In this document: positions 19,268 to 29,680 of the stretch, one piece after another
Position numbering within the stretch: the first letter of the stretch is position 1
How the letters are laid out: every line of letters begins with the position of its first letter
From: Mycobacterium sp. D16R12
GTDB lineage: Bacteria > Actinomycetota > Actinomycetes > Mycobacteriales > Mycobacteriaceae
Assembly (NCBI RefSeq): GCF_002013465.1
Contig: NZ_MAFC01000003.1
Location: 142,547 to 206,546 of the forward strand
Length of the DNA: 64,000 bases
Direction: 5' to 3'
Translations under genes and position numbers: made by a program
Notes under the pieces: model-generated
What the model saw: only the letters and a program-made list of their open reading frames with translations
Told to the model about the DNA's origin: nothing
The model's database searches: none

Positions 19268-20136
19268 CCGAACCCGAGCACCACCGGCTCGCCGCGCCCG
19301 CCCTCATGCTTGTCAGCGGTACCTCGCTGTACCTCGGCGCGGCGGCCGGAGTCAGCCTGTTTCGGTGGCTCGACCCGGCCAGCGTGGCCTGGCTGCGGAT
19401 ATGCGGTGCGGCGCTGGTGTTTCTCGCCATCGCCCGGCCCGGACGTGCGGCCTGGCGGGGCCGGGCACTGTGGTGGGCCGGCGGCTTTGGGCTGGTCACC
19501 GCCCTGATGAATATGTCGTTCTATCTCGCGATCGACCGATTGCCGCTGGGCACTGCGGTGGCGATCGAATTCCTGGGACCGATCAGTGTCGCGGCGATCG
19601 GCTCACGATCCCTCCGCGAAGGATTCTCGGTTCTGGCCGCGCTCGTCGGTGTACTCCTGATCGCCGACGTGCAGCTCACCGCCGAGCCCGCGGGGATGGC
19701 ATTCGCGCTGCTGGCGGCGCTGTTCTGGGCCGGATACATTGTCCTCGGAAAACGTGTTGCGCTACAGGGCAATCCGGCCGACTCGCTGGCGGTCGGCTTC
19801 ACCGTCGCCATGATCGTGACCGCGCCGGTCTTGGCCTTCGGCATCGCCGGCGCTCCTGACGAGATACCCGTCGGCCATGTCCTCGTGCTGGGACTACTGA
19901 TGGGCGTGCTCTCCAACGTCATCCCCTACGGGCTTGACCAGGTGATCCTGCGACGGGCGGGGCGGAGCCAGTTCGCCCTCCTCCTAGCCCTCCTTCCGCT
20001 CTCCGCGACAGCGATCGGCGTACTCGTCATGCATCAAATTCCCAGCACACCAGAGCTTTTCGGCATCCTCGCAATCGTGCTGGCAGTCGCTTCACGCCGG
20101 GACCGCGACCCGAACGGCACCCCGACCGCACTGTGA
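19264..20136 (+). CDS. EamA/RhtA-type DMT-superfamily exporter
   Basis: 290 residues from GTG at 19264, overlapping the TetR stop (GTGA). Ten hydrophobic segments in two five-helix EamA repeats are visible, with the second repeat's AFALLAALFWAGYIVLGKRV near residue 145 and ending VLVMHQIPSTPELFGILAIVLAVASRR. RhtA-like carriers export amino acids and similar small metabolites. Co-transcription with the TetR gene suggests substrate-responsive export. Confidence 0.88.
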   Translation: MTEPEHHRLAAPALMLVSGTSLYLGAAAGVSLFRWLDPASVAWLRICGAALVFLAIARPGRAAWRGRALWWAGGFGLVTALMNMSFYLAIDRLPLGTAVAIEFLGPISVAAIGSRSLREGFSVLAALVGVLLIADVQLTAEPAGMAFALLAALFWAGYIVLGKRVALQGNPADSLAVGFTVAMIVTAPVLAFGIAGAPDEIPVGHVLVLGLLMGVLSNVIPYGLDQVILRRAGRSQFALLLALLPLSATAIGVLVMHQIPSTPELFGILAIVLAVASRRDRDPNGTPTAL

Positions 20137-20266
20137 TCCCGTGCCGACGGCACCGCACAAAACCTTCACTACCTGGCCACTCTTGGCGCTTGTCAGGACG
20201 TGCTCAGTCTGTGCCCGTACACTCCGCGGACAACTGGATAGTGACGGACTCGGAAGGTATTGATCG

Positions 20267-22162
20267 ATGAAGACTGCGACCGACTGGGGTACCGAGACAT
20301 GGCGATCGCTGGTATGGATCGGGTGGGTGCTGCCGGTAACCATCGCGGCTTTTCTTACCGTCGCATTCTTGATTGTTCGGTTCACGCAGTGGGGTCGGCA
20401 ATTCTGGCGCATCACCGGCCAGTACTTCACCACGCGCGAGGGGCGGATGGGCTGGGCCCTATTGGCACTGGTGCTGCTCTCCGTCGTGGTGAATGTCCGC
20501 CTGCAGGTGGTATTCACCTACTACTACAACGACATGTCGACATCGATCCAGTACATCGTCCAGGCGCTGGCGCGCGATGGCCAGGGCATGCCGGAGGCCA
20601 AGGCATTCTTTTGGCTCAACGTCCGCCGATTCTGCCTGTTAGCGAGCATCTTTGTCGTGATGGTAGTCACCGACTTCTATCTGCTGCAGGCGTTCATCAT
20701 TCGGTGGCGTGTGTGGCTTACCGACCACATCACCGCCGACTGGCTCTCGAAGCGGGCCTTCTATCGATCACGTTTCATCGACAACACCATCGATAACCCG
20801 GATCAGCGTATTCAGGCTGATATCAACAACTTTGTCGCCATGTCGGTCGCGCCGGAGCAGCTACAGAGTTCGTCGCTACACCTGGCATTCGGCGCGGTGA
20901 ACGCATGCATCGCACTGCCCTCGTTCACCATCATTCTGTGGGATCTATCCGGCCCGCTGAACATTTTCGGATTTGAGATGCCCAGAGCCCTGGTCTTTCT
21001 CACCTACATCTACGTGATCGTGACGACCTTGATCGCCTTCCGGATCGGACGCCCGCTGATCCGCAGATACTTCCTCAACGAACGCCTCAACGCCATGTTC
21101 CGCTATGCCCTGGTGCGCCTGCGCGACACCTCAGAAAGCGTGGCCTTCTACCGCGGCGAAAAGGCCGAGGCCAAGCAGCTCAAGGGTCGCTTCGACGGAA
21201 TCATCGACAACTTCTGGCAGCTGGTGTACCGAAGCATGGGCTTCACCGGCTGGAACTTCGCGGTATCGCAAACCGCAGCGGTTTTCAACTCCGTTCTGCA
21301 GGTTCCACGGCTGATCGCAGGGCAGATTACCTACGGCGACGTGAGCCAAAGCGCCAGCGCCGCCGGCCAGCTGCAGACCTCCCTATCCTTCTTCCGGAAT
21401 GCCTACGACAACTTCGCCGCCTACCGCGCCACCGTCATGCGCCTCGACGGCCTGTTGGAGGCCAACGCGCAGTCACGCGAGCTGCCGATGCTCGAGCCCG
21501 GCGATCAGGCGGACGGTGTCACGCTGCACAACATCTACGTCCGTAAGCCCAATGGTGACACTCTGATCGACGACCTCAACCTCAGCCTCAATGCGGGGGA
21601 CGCACTATTGATCAAGGGACGGTCGGGCGGCGGCAAGACCACCCTGCTTCGCTCATTGGCCGGACTGTGGCCGTACACCGATGGCGACTGGACCCGACCG
21701 GGCGGCGAGCACGAGACGTTGTTCCTGTCGCAGCTGCCCTACCTCCCGCTGGGTGATCTGCGCGAGGCCGTGAGTTACCCGGCACCACCGGACACCTTCA
21801 CCGACGAGGAACTACGCACCACCCTCGACAAGGTGGCACTCGGTCATTTGGCCGACCGGCTCGACGAGGAATCCGACTGGATCAAGGTTCTCTCCCCTGG
21901 CGAGCAGCAGCGCGTCGCGTTCGCGCGGATACTGCTTCTCAAACCCAAGGCGATCTTCATGGATGAGTCGACATCCTCACTCGACGAGGGGCTGGAATTC
22001 GCGCTCTACCGCCTCCTGCGCACCGAGGTCCCCGACTGCACACTCGTCAGCGTCGGCCATCGCAGCACGATCGATCAGCACCACGACCAGAAGCTTCAGC
22101 TGGAAACCGATGGACGGTGGGCGCTGTCTCCAATAGGGACAGGAATAAGCGGGGCCGAGTAG
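20267..22162 (+). CDS. SbmA/BacA-like ABC transporter, membrane and ATPase domains fused (Rv1819c-like)
   Basis: 631 residues. The first ~360 residues are a membrane domain of the ABC_membrane_2 type (VVNVRLQVVFTYYYNDMSTSIQ, LTDHITADWLSKRAFYRSRF, IDNPDQRIQADINNF, a strong BacA/ABCD signature). The ATPase half has Walker A GRSGGGKTTLLRSLAGLW, signature LSPGEQQRVAFARILL and Walker B AIFMDESTSSLDE. Size and sequence match M. tuberculosis Rv1819c, which imports cobalamin and hydrophilic peptides. In M. tuberculosis that gene is far from fecB/adhC; here it lies between them. Confidence 0.92.
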   Translation: MKTATDWGTETWRSLVWIGWVLPVTIAAFLTVAFLIVRFTQWGRQFWRITGQYFTTREGRMGWALLALVLLSVVVNVRLQVVFTYYYNDMSTSIQYIVQALARDGQGMPEAKAFFWLNVRRFCLLASIFVVMVVTDFYLLQAFIIRWRVWLTDHITADWLSKRAFYRSRFIDNTIDNPDQRIQADINNFVAMSVAPEQLQSSSLHLAFGAVNACIALPSFTIILWDLSGPLNIFGFEMPRALVFLTYIYVIVTTLIAFRIGRPLIRRYFLNERLNAMFRYALVRLRDTSESVAFYRGEKAEAKQLKGRFDGIIDNFWQLVYRSMGFTGWNFAVSQTAAVFNSVLQVPRLIAGQITYGDVSQSASAAGQLQTSLSFFRNAYDNFAAYRATVMRLDGLLEANAQSRELPMLEPGDQADGVTLHNIYVRKPNGDTLIDDLNLSLNAGDALLIKGRSGGGKTTLLRSLAGLWPYTDGDWTRPGGEHETLFLSQLPYLPLGDLREAVSYPAPPDTFTDEELRTTLDKVALGHLADRLDEESDWIKVLSPGEQQRVAFARILLLKPKAIFMDESTSSLDEGLEFALYRLLRTEVPDCTLVSVGHRSTIDQHHDQKLQLETDGRWALSPIGTGISGAE

Positions 22163-22207
22163 GCTTTTAATCGGTAGCAATGTTAACTATCGCAAAAGGA
22201 TGCATAT

Positions 22208-23248
22208 ATGGTCACCGTGTCGGCTTATGCCGCCGTTTCCGGCAAGGACCCCCTGGTTCCCACCACCATCGAACGCCGTGAAGTCGGGCCGCACGATGTC
22301 TTCATCGACATCAAGTTTGCCGGTATCTGTCACTCCGATATCCACACCGTCCGCGACGAATGGGGACGCGCCAACTACCCCATCGTCCCCGGTCACGAGA
22401 TTGCCGGCGTCATCACCGAGGTCGGCTCCGAAGTCACCAAGTTCAAGCCGGGCGATCACGCCGGCGTCGGTTGTTTCGTCAACTCTTGCCGTGAGTGTCC
22501 GAGCTGCCTCGCCGGAATGGAGCAGTTCTGCGAGCGCGGCATGGTAGGCACCTACGGTGCCAAGGATCGTGACGGCACCCAGACCCAGGGTGGGTACAGC
22601 CAGGCCATCGTCGTCGACGAGAACTACGTGCTACGCATCCCCGACAGCCTGCCGCTGGACGCGGCCGCGCCGCTCCTGTGTGCGGGCATCACCACCTTCT
22701 CACCATTGCGGCACTGGAACGCAGGGCCCGGCAAGCGCGTTGCCGTCGTCGGCCTGGGTGGCCTCGGCCATATGGCCGTCAAGCTCGGCAAAGCGATGGG
22801 CGCTGAGGTAACGGTGTTGAGCCAGTCGCTCAAGAAGATGGAAGACGGTCTGCGTTTAGGGGCCAGCCACTACTACGCCACCGCCGACCCGGACACCTTC
22901 AAGTCGCTGCGCAGCAGCTTCGATCTGATTCTCAACACCGTGTCCTCGAACCTGGACATGGGCAAGTACCTGGGCCTGCTGGGTGTCGACGGCACCCTGG
23001 TAGAGCTGGGTCTGCCGGAGAACCCGATCGAGGTCCCCGGCTTCCCGCTGCTGACCAACCGGCGCAGCATTTCAGGTTCGTTGATTGGCGGCATCCCGGA
23101 AACCCAAGAGATGCTTGACTTCTGCGCCCAACACGGCATCGGCTCGGAGATCGAGGTCATTGACGCCAACTACATCAACGAGGCCTACGAACGCGTCGTG
23201 GCCAGTGACGTGCGCTACCGGTTCGTCATCGACACCGCCACTTTGTAA
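22208..23248 (+). CDS. adhC: NADP-dependent zinc alcohol dehydrogenase AdhC
   Basis: 346 residues, ATG at 22208 with AAAAGGA 9 bases upstream. Cinnamyl-alcohol-dehydrogenase-like zinc MDR: catalytic zinc ligands in [15 protein letters not shown] and VPGHEIAGV, structural zinc cysteines in [20 protein letters not shown], and the nucleotide fold [21 protein letters not shown]. Oxidises or reduces aromatic and aliphatic alcohols/aldehydes in the cytoplasm. Corresponds to Rv3045. Confidence 0.95.
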   Translation: MVTVSAYAAVSGKDPLVPTTIERREVGPHDVFIDIKFAGICHSDIHTVRDEWGRANYPIVPGHEIAGVITEVGSEVTKFKPGDHAGVGCFVNSCRECPSCLAGMEQFCERGMVGTYGAKDRDGTQTQGGYSQAIVVDENYVLRIPDSLPLDAAAPLLCAGITTFSPLRHWNAGPGKRVAVVGLGGLGHMAVKLGKAMGAEVTVLSQSLKKMEDGLRLGASHYYATADPDTFKSLRSSFDLILNTVSSNLDMGKYLGLLGVDGTLVELGLPENPIEVPGFPLLTNRRSISGSLIGGIPETQEMLDFCAQHGIGSEIEVIDANYINEAYERVVASDVRYRFVIDTATL

Positions 23249-23304
23249 GTTTCATCCCGAGTACAACCGGTGACTGATGTCGTCGGGGTGGCGATGCTGA
23301 GGGG

Positions 23305-24756
23305 ATGACCCGCGTCATCCGCTTCAACGCGTTCGATATGAATTGCGTTGCGCACCAATCCCCCGGCCTGTGGCGACACCCCGACGACCAGTCCTGGCGG
23401 TACAAGGATCTGTCCTACTGGACAAATCTGGCCAAGCTCCTCGAACGCGGCCGCTTCGACGGACTGTTCATCGCCGATGTGCTTGGCACCTACGACATCT
23501 ACGACGCCAGCGACGAGGCAGCCATCCGCCAGGCAGCGCAGATTCCGGTCGCCGATCCCCTGCTCTTGGTCTCGGCGATGGCGCTGGTCACCGAACACCT
23601 CGGCTTCGGAGTCACCACGGGTACCGGATTCGAACACCCATATCCCTTCGCGCGCAGGCTATCCACACTCGATCACCTCACCGGGGGCCGAGTCGGATGG
23701 AACGTCGTCACCGGGTACCTGCCCGCCGCGGCACGCAACATGGGGCAAACCGACCAGCCGGCCCACGATGCCCGCTACGACCACGCCGACGAGTACCTGG
23801 AGGTGCTCTACAAGCTGTGGGAAGGCTCCTGGGAGGATGACGCCGTCGTCCGCGATGCCGCTCGCGGGGTCTTCACCGACCCCGACAAGGTGCACCACAT
23901 CGGCCATGAGGGGACGCATTTCACCGTTCCGGGCGTGCATCTCGTTGAACCGTCGCCGCAGCGGACTCCGGTGATCTATCAAGCGGGATCCTCGCCGCGC
24001 GGAGTGCGCTTCGCCGCGGAAAACGCCGAGGCGGTCTTTACCGCGGCCCCGACCAAGGACCTGCTACGCCAGACGGTCACCACCGTCCGCCGCGAGCTGG
24101 AACTCGCCGGACGAGATCCTTACTCCGCCAAAATCTTCAACCTCACCACCGTGGTCACCGGCGAGAATTCCGAAGCGGCGCATGCCAAGCACCGTGAGCT
24201 GCTGAGCTACGGCAGCGCCGAGGGCGCACTGGTCTTCATGTCCGGCTGGATGGGCGTCGACCTGGCCCGCTACGGCCTGGACGAGCCGATCGGAAATGTG
24301 GACTCCAATGCGATCCTCTCGGCGGTCACGGCGTTTCAGGCCGCCACCGCCGACGGTCGGGAATGGAAGGTGCGCGATATCGCCGAGTGGGGCGAGATCG
24401 GCGGCATGGGACCGCTTGTCGTCGGCTCCGGCACCGAGGTGGCCGACACCCTGCAGGAGTGGGTGGAGGAGACCGATGTCGATGGCTTCAACCTGGCCTA
24501 CGCGATCACCCCGGGCACCTTCGAGGACTTCATCGAGTATGTCGTCCCCGTGTTGACCGAGCGGGGCGCATACCAAAATGACTACACACCAGGAACTTTG
24601 CGCCATAAGCTGCTGGGCAATGGCGACCGGTTGCCCGAGGAGCACCGCGGCGCCAAGTACCGGATCGGCGGACCGCTGTCGACCATCGTCGATCGACCGT
24701 CGACCGTGCCGTCGTCGTCGGGGTCCACCGCGCCGGCGCCAACTCGGGGGCGGTAG
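23305..24756 (+). CDS. NtaA/SnaA/DszA-family FMN-dependent monooxygenase
   Basis: 483 residues. Luciferase-like TIM barrel of the nitrilotriacetate/DszA family: HQSPGLWRHPDDQSWRYKDLSYWTNLAKLLERGRFDGLFIADVLGTYD, FARRLSTLDHLTGGRVGWNVVTGYLPAAARNMG and VIYQAGSSPRGVRFAAENAEAVFTA, which bind reduced FMN. These enzymes need a partner flavin reductase, not seen nearby. Substrate unknown, probably a xenobiotic or sulfonate-type compound. Confidence 0.92.
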   Translation: MTRVIRFNAFDMNCVAHQSPGLWRHPDDQSWRYKDLSYWTNLAKLLERGRFDGLFIADVLGTYDIYDASDEAAIRQAAQIPVADPLLLVSAMALVTEHLGFGVTTGTGFEHPYPFARRLSTLDHLTGGRVGWNVVTGYLPAAARNMGQTDQPAHDARYDHADEYLEVLYKLWEGSWEDDAVVRDAARGVFTDPDKVHHIGHEGTHFTVPGVHLVEPSPQRTPVIYQAGSSPRGVRFAAENAEAVFTAAPTKDLLRQTVTTVRRELELAGRDPYSAKIFNLTTVVTGENSEAAHAKHRELLSYGSAEGALVFMSGWMGVDLARYGLDEPIGNVDSNAILSAVTAFQAATADGREWKVRDIAEWGEIGGMGPLVVGSGTEVADTLQEWVEETDVDGFNLAYAITPGTFEDFIEYVVPVLTERGAYQNDYTPGTLRHKLLGNGDRLPEEHRGAKYRIGGPLSTIVDRPSTVPSSSGSTAPAPTRGR

Positions 24757-24766
24757 ATTTCCGTCC

Positions 24767-25291
24767 ATGGACGACCGGGGCGTCAGAGCCCTGCTGATCA
24801 CATCTGTTGCGACGCTGTGCCTGACGCCTCTCGGCGCCTGCCACACCTCTGTCGAGCCACCACCGGATTTCCCTGACGTGAGCGGGCTCCCCACCGTCGA
24901 TTCTCGACAGTACTTCAGCGTCAAGGTCTATCGTTTCGTCACGCCCGATGGCGTCGTGTGCGAAAGCGCCGGATGGAACCCGTACTTCCAGTGGAGCTGC
25001 GCTGGACCGAAGGGCGGCGGCTCAGCCCAACTAGATCTGGGAACCTACGCACGGAACAGCGGCGCCCCCGCGACGGTGGCCGAATCGCACGGCACCACAG
25101 ACCTATCCGGCATTCCACTGCTGCCCAGCCATCACCAGGTGCGGATAACCGCCCCCGTGCACAACAATGATGGCAGCCAGACAACGTTGGTGTGCGCCAC
25201 TCCGGCGCCCAAGACTACGGCGTGTTTGGTCGACGATGTCCGTGGTAGGCACGGATTTGTGTTGAGTCCAGAACGCAACTGGGCGTTCTAG
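24767..25291 (+). CDS. putative secreted lipoprotein, hypothetical
   Basis: 174 residues from ATG at 24767. The N-terminus is a lipoprotein signal (GVRALLITSVATLCLTPLGAC, lipobox LGAC). The mature part contains four further cysteines (VVCESAGW, FQWSCAGP, LVCATPAP, TTACLVDD) consistent with two disulfides outside the cell. Length and pattern are like many mycobacterial exported proteins of unknown function. It ends immediately before the convergent DUF3349 gene. Confidence 0.7.
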   Translation: MDDRGVRALLITSVATLCLTPLGACHTSVEPPPDFPDVSGLPTVDSRQYFSVKVYRFVTPDGVVCESAGWNPYFQWSCAGPKGGGSAQLDLGTYARNSGAPATVAESHGTTDLSGIPLLPSHHQVRITAPVHNNDGSQTTLVCATPAPKTTACLVDDVRGRHGFVLSPERNWAF

Positions 25292-25621
25292 TTACGCGTT
25301 GAGTGCGGTGGCGTCCACACCGGCCAAGGGCCACCCGCCAGCGGCCAGACGTGAAGCCACTCGCGAAATATCTTGAGCGGTCGGCTCATCCTTGGTGACA
25401 TCCGAGATGAACTTCTCGATCTCGTCCTTGCTCACCACACCGTCCAGCTGTGCGGCCGATGCGGAGTCGGTCAGCTTGGCGACCACTTCCTTGACCTGCT
25501 CTTCGGTCAGCGTGCGGCGCAGCAGCGCCAACAGCGGGAACCGATCGGTGGGGGGAACCCCCTCCGGGTATCCGGCGGACAGCCAGGAAACAATCGAACC
25601 GATAATCGATGTGCTCGTCAC
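25292..25621 (-). CDS. DUF3349 protein (Rv3046c-like)
   Basis: 109 residues from GTG at 25619-25621. The pattern YPEGVPPTDRFPLLALLRRTLTEEQVKEVVAKL and the C-terminal FISDVTKDEPTAQDISRVASRLAAGGWPL match the two-helical-bundle DUF3349 family of mycobacteria. Role unknown. It sits between adhC and nrdF2 as in M. tuberculosis. Confidence 0.85.
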   Translation of the reverse strand: MTSTSIIGSIVSWLSAGYPEGVPPTDRFPLLALLRRTLTEEQVKEVVAKLTDSASAAQLDGVVSKDEIEKFISDVTKDEPTAQDISRVASRLAAGGWPLAGVDATALNA

Positions 25622-25717
25622 GGTAATAGTGTCCCCGCAGCAGGTTCACAGCGCGAGGTGACATCAGTACAGTTCACCGGCCGTTCATTTGTGAATCCGC
25701 CACTGCCTGCGACCTGA

Positions 25718-25759
25718 CAGGAAAGCCCCCGAACACTTGGCGTGTCGGGGGCTTTCCTG
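25718..25759 (-). terminator. intrinsic terminator of nrdF2
   Basis: CAGGAAAGCCCCCGAACAC (25718-25736) pairs with GTGTCGGGGGCTTTCCTG (25742-25759) with one bulged base and a 5-base loop. The stem is about 18 bp and GC rich. It lies 19 bases beyond the nrdF2 stop on the minus strand. Palindromic symmetry means it could also stop plus-strand transcripts. Confidence 0.85.
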
Positions 25760-25778
25760 CCTAGTGGCGTTGAGAGAG

Positions 25779-26813
<1,035 letters not shown>

Positions 26814-26927
26814 CTACCCCTGGGGTGAGACATCGCGGCGCAACACAACGTGTTGTGGTTAAGCGTGTCGAGCCCAATCGCGAGATTCTCTGGTGACGCA
26901 AACTTGACACATGTAAAGTCCGTGGTC

Positions 26928-27782
26928 ATGGACAAAATCACGGGCAAGAACATCGCCATTACCGGTGCCGCACGCGGTATCGGATACGCCACCGCCACCG
27001 CACTGCTGCGTCGGGGCGCGCGGGTGGTGATCGGCGACCGTGATGTTGAGGCGCTCGGAGCCGCGGTTGAGGGTCTCAAAGAAGAAGGAAACGTCGACGC
27101 CCACCCCGTGGACGTGACCGACCCCGCCTCGTTCAAGCGATTCCTGGAGGCCGCCGGTGCCGGCGGACCGGTGGACGTGCTCATCAACAACGCGGGTGTC
27201 ATGCCGATCGGACCGTTCCTGTCCACGAGCGAGGGCGCGATCCGGTCGATGCTGGAGGTGAATCTGTACGGCGTCATCAATGGCTGTCGCCTGGCGCTTC
27301 CCGAGATGGTGGCGCGTCGCGGCGGTCAGATCGTCAACATCGCGTCCGTGGCCGGCCTCATGGCGGCACCCGGTATGGCGGTCTACAACGCCTCCAAGTT
27401 CGGCGTTGTCGGCCTGTCCCGCGCACTGAGCGACGAGTTCGCGCCGCAAGGAGTCCAGGTCAGCGCCGTATTACCAACTTTCACCAACACCGAGCTGATC
27501 ACGGGCACTGATTCGACCGGCGCGCAGAAACCCGTCGAACCCGAAGACATCGCCGCGGCCGTAGTGCGGATCATCGAGAAGCCGCGCGTCCAGGTCACCG
27601 TCCCGAAGCCACTCGGCGCGGTGACCACGATCGTCAATTCGCTGCCCACCAAGGTCCGCCGGTTCATGAGCAAAAAGACCGGAACCGATCGCGTGTTCCT
27701 CGAAATCGACACCAACGCACGCAGCGCATACGAGAACCGCGCAGGTTCGAGCCTGGGTGTGACCAAACCCGAGGGCGAATAG
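26928..27782 (+). CDS. short-chain dehydrogenase/reductase
   Basis: 284 residues from ATG at 26928; a GTG at 26916 is an alternative start. SDR motifs: NIAITGAARGIGYATA (TGxxxGIG), NNAG at residue ~91, and the catalytic S and YNASK around residues 138-155. The C-terminal extension (RFMSKKTGTDRVFLEIDTNARSAYENRAG) resembles mycobacterial SDRs active on steroid or lipid substrates. Substrate not determinable. Confidence 0.9.
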   Translation: MDKITGKNIAITGAARGIGYATATALLRRGARVVIGDRDVEALGAAVEGLKEEGNVDAHPVDVTDPASFKRFLEAAGAGGPVDVLINNAGVMPIGPFLSTSEGAIRSMLEVNLYGVINGCRLALPEMVARRGGQIVNIASVAGLMAAPGMAVYNASKFGVVGLSRALSDEFAPQGVQVSAVLPTFTNTELITGTDSTGAQKPVEPEDIAAAVVRIIEKPRVQVTVPKPLGAVTTIVNSLPTKVRRFMSKKTGTDRVFLEIDTNARSAYENRAGSSLGVTKPEGE

Positions 27783-27811
27783 ACGCAGTCCCGGCCCTTA
27801 CTATTTGATAC

Positions 27812-29005
27812 GTGAGCGAGAAGCACTACGACATTGCGGTAGTCGGCGGGGGCCCGGCCGGGTCATCCGCGGCCTGGCAAGCCGCCCGCACGGGCGCCAG
27901 CGTGGTTCTCGTCGACAAGGCCGAGTTCCCGCGGGATAAGCCATGCGGCGACGGGCTGACCGCCCGCGCGGTGAGCTACCTACAGAAGATGGGTCTGGCC
28001 AACGAGGTCGCCCAGTTCCACCGCGTCGATGGTGTGCGCGTCGACAGCGGCAATGTTTGGGAGCTCACGTTCCCCAAGCGTCCCGGTATGCCCGATCACG
28101 GGCATGTGGTGCGCCGGCCCGAGCTGGACACCCTGCTGCTCAAGCACGCCGAGTCAGCGGGCGCCGAAGTGCGCCAGTCCACCGAGGCGGTGGGCCCGAT
28201 CGGCGACGGCAACGTGGTCAAGGGCATCGAGGTTAAGACCGCGAATGGATCTCGCGAGACCATCTCGGCCGACGCGGTGATCGTGGCCGACGGCGCCTAC
28301 TCCCCCATCAAGCGCGCGATGAACCTCGACTCGGAGGTCAAGGGATACACCGCGATTGCGATCCGCGCCGAGATGGAAGCCAACCGCGAAGACTCCAACA
28401 TGCTCGACATCGATCTGCGGTTGCACCACAAGAATGATGCGCTGATCGGATACGGCTGGGTTTTCCCGCTCGGCGCCGGGCGGATCAATATCGGCATCGG
28501 GTACGTCAACAGCTACAAGAAGTGGCAGGACGTCAACGCCGCGCAGGTGCTGGATACCTACATGAAGAAACTGCCCAGGGAGTGGGAACTGCCCGATCTG
28601 GCCGAGCTGCGCAAGAACAAGGGTGTGCGCGCCTGGCGCCTGCCGATGGGATTCACCGCATGGCCGCCCTGGCGCCCCGGGGTGCTGTTCGCGGGCGACG
28701 CGCTGGGCGCGGGCAAGCCGGTCAGTGGTGCCGGCATCTCGAAGGCACTCGAATCCGGCTTGGCGGCAGGCGAATGCGCGGTGGCAGCGTTGCAGAACGC
28801 CGGCCCGCAAGACTTCACCAATTACCAGCAGCGGATGAATGATGCCTGGGGCCGGGAGTACCAGCGCGGGCGGATCATGCACCGGGCGTTAGGCAATCCA
28901 TGGCTGTGCGACAAGGGCATCAAGCTGATGGACAACTCGACCTTCCGCGACAACCTGCTCAAGGTCTTGTACAAGCGGGCCCAGGGCCCCGGCCACAAGC
29001 ACTGA
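27812..29005 (+). CDS. geranylgeranyl reductase family FAD oxidoreductase (MenJ-like)
   Basis: 397 residues from GTG at 27812. FAD-binding motif DIAVVGGGPAGSSAAWQAARTG, the family hallmark FPRDKPCGDGLTARAVSYL near residue 40 (PxxKxCG), and the second FAD motif VLFAGDALGAGKPVSGAGISKALESG. The family reduces isoprenoid double bonds, as in MenJ acting on menaquinone in M. tuberculosis; this is a more distant paralogue, so the substrate is open. It lies 29 bases after the SDR gene and may be co-transcribed. Confidence 0.88.
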   Translation: MSEKHYDIAVVGGGPAGSSAAWQAARTGASVVLVDKAEFPRDKPCGDGLTARAVSYLQKMGLANEVAQFHRVDGVRVDSGNVWELTFPKRPGMPDHGHVVRRPELDTLLLKHAESAGAEVRQSTEAVGPIGDGNVVKGIEVKTANGSRETISADAVIVADGAYSPIKRAMNLDSEVKGYTAIAIRAEMEANREDSNMLDIDLRLHHKNDALIGYGWVFPLGAGRINIGIGYVNSYKKWQDVNAAQVLDTYMKKLPREWELPDLAELRKNKGVRAWRLPMGFTAWPPWRPGVLFAGDALGAGKPVSGAGISKALESGLAAGECAVAALQNAGPQDFTNYQQRMNDAWGREYQRGRIMHRALGNPWLCDKGIKLMDNSTFRDNLLKVLYKRAQGPGHKH

Positions 29006-29011
29006 TCTGCC

Positions 29012-29680
29012 ATGTGGTCGATCCGGCGGCGGGAGATGGCGCTCGCCACCGGGCTATCAAGTGTCGCAGGGTTTCTCGACGCGATCGGGTTCGTACATCT
29101 GGGCGGGTACTTCCTGTCCTTCATGAGCGGTAACACGACCAGAATGGCCGCCTCGACGGCCACCCAACAGTGGGAATCGGCTTACAAGGCAGCCGGTCTG
29201 ATCGCGATGTTCTTCATCGGCGTGATGGTCGGCGCGATCGCGTCACGTATCAGCGGCGACCACGAGCGGGTCGCCGTGCTCGCGGTCGCCTCGACAACCG
29301 TTGCCGCGGCGGCGATCACACAGGAATTAGGCGCGGGCGTCGCGGCATTGCTCCTGACGGCACTGGCGATGGGTTCCATGAACTCGGTTTTTCAGCGTTC
29401 CGGCGAGGTCCAGGTGGGCCTCACCTACATCACCGGCACAGTGGTCAAGGCCGGACAGCGGCTCGTCGACGCGTTCTTCGGCGGACCCCGGTGGGTGTGG
29501 CTGCGTTACATCACGCTGTGGGCGGGCCTGACCATCGGCGCTGTACTGGGCGCGGCGACGTACCACCGCATCGGACTCGACGCGCTGTGGATCGGATGGG
29601 CACTCTTGCTCATCGCCACCGTCACCACGTGGCTGGTACGCCGATCCAGCCCTGCCCTGCCGGCACTAGATCCGGATTAG
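29012..29680 (+). CDS. YoaK/DUF1275 membrane protein
   Basis: 222 residues, ATG at 29012, six bases after the preceding stop. Six hydrophobic segments with the family hallmark GFLDAIGFVHLGGYFLSFMSGNTTRMA near residue 17 and GSMNSVFQRSGEVQVGLTYITGTVVKAGQRL near 120. DUF1275 function is unknown. Its last 15 bases overlap the convergent maleylpyruvate-isomerase-family gene. Confidence 0.9.
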   Translation: MWSIRRREMALATGLSSVAGFLDAIGFVHLGGYFLSFMSGNTTRMAASTATQQWESAYKAAGLIAMFFIGVMVGAIASRISGDHERVAVLAVASTTVAAAAITQELGAGVAALLLTALAMGSMNSVFQRSGEVQVGLTYITGTVVKAGQRLVDAFFGGPRWVWLRYITLWAGLTIGAVLGAATYHRIGLDALWIGWALLLIATVTTWLVRRSSPALPALDPD

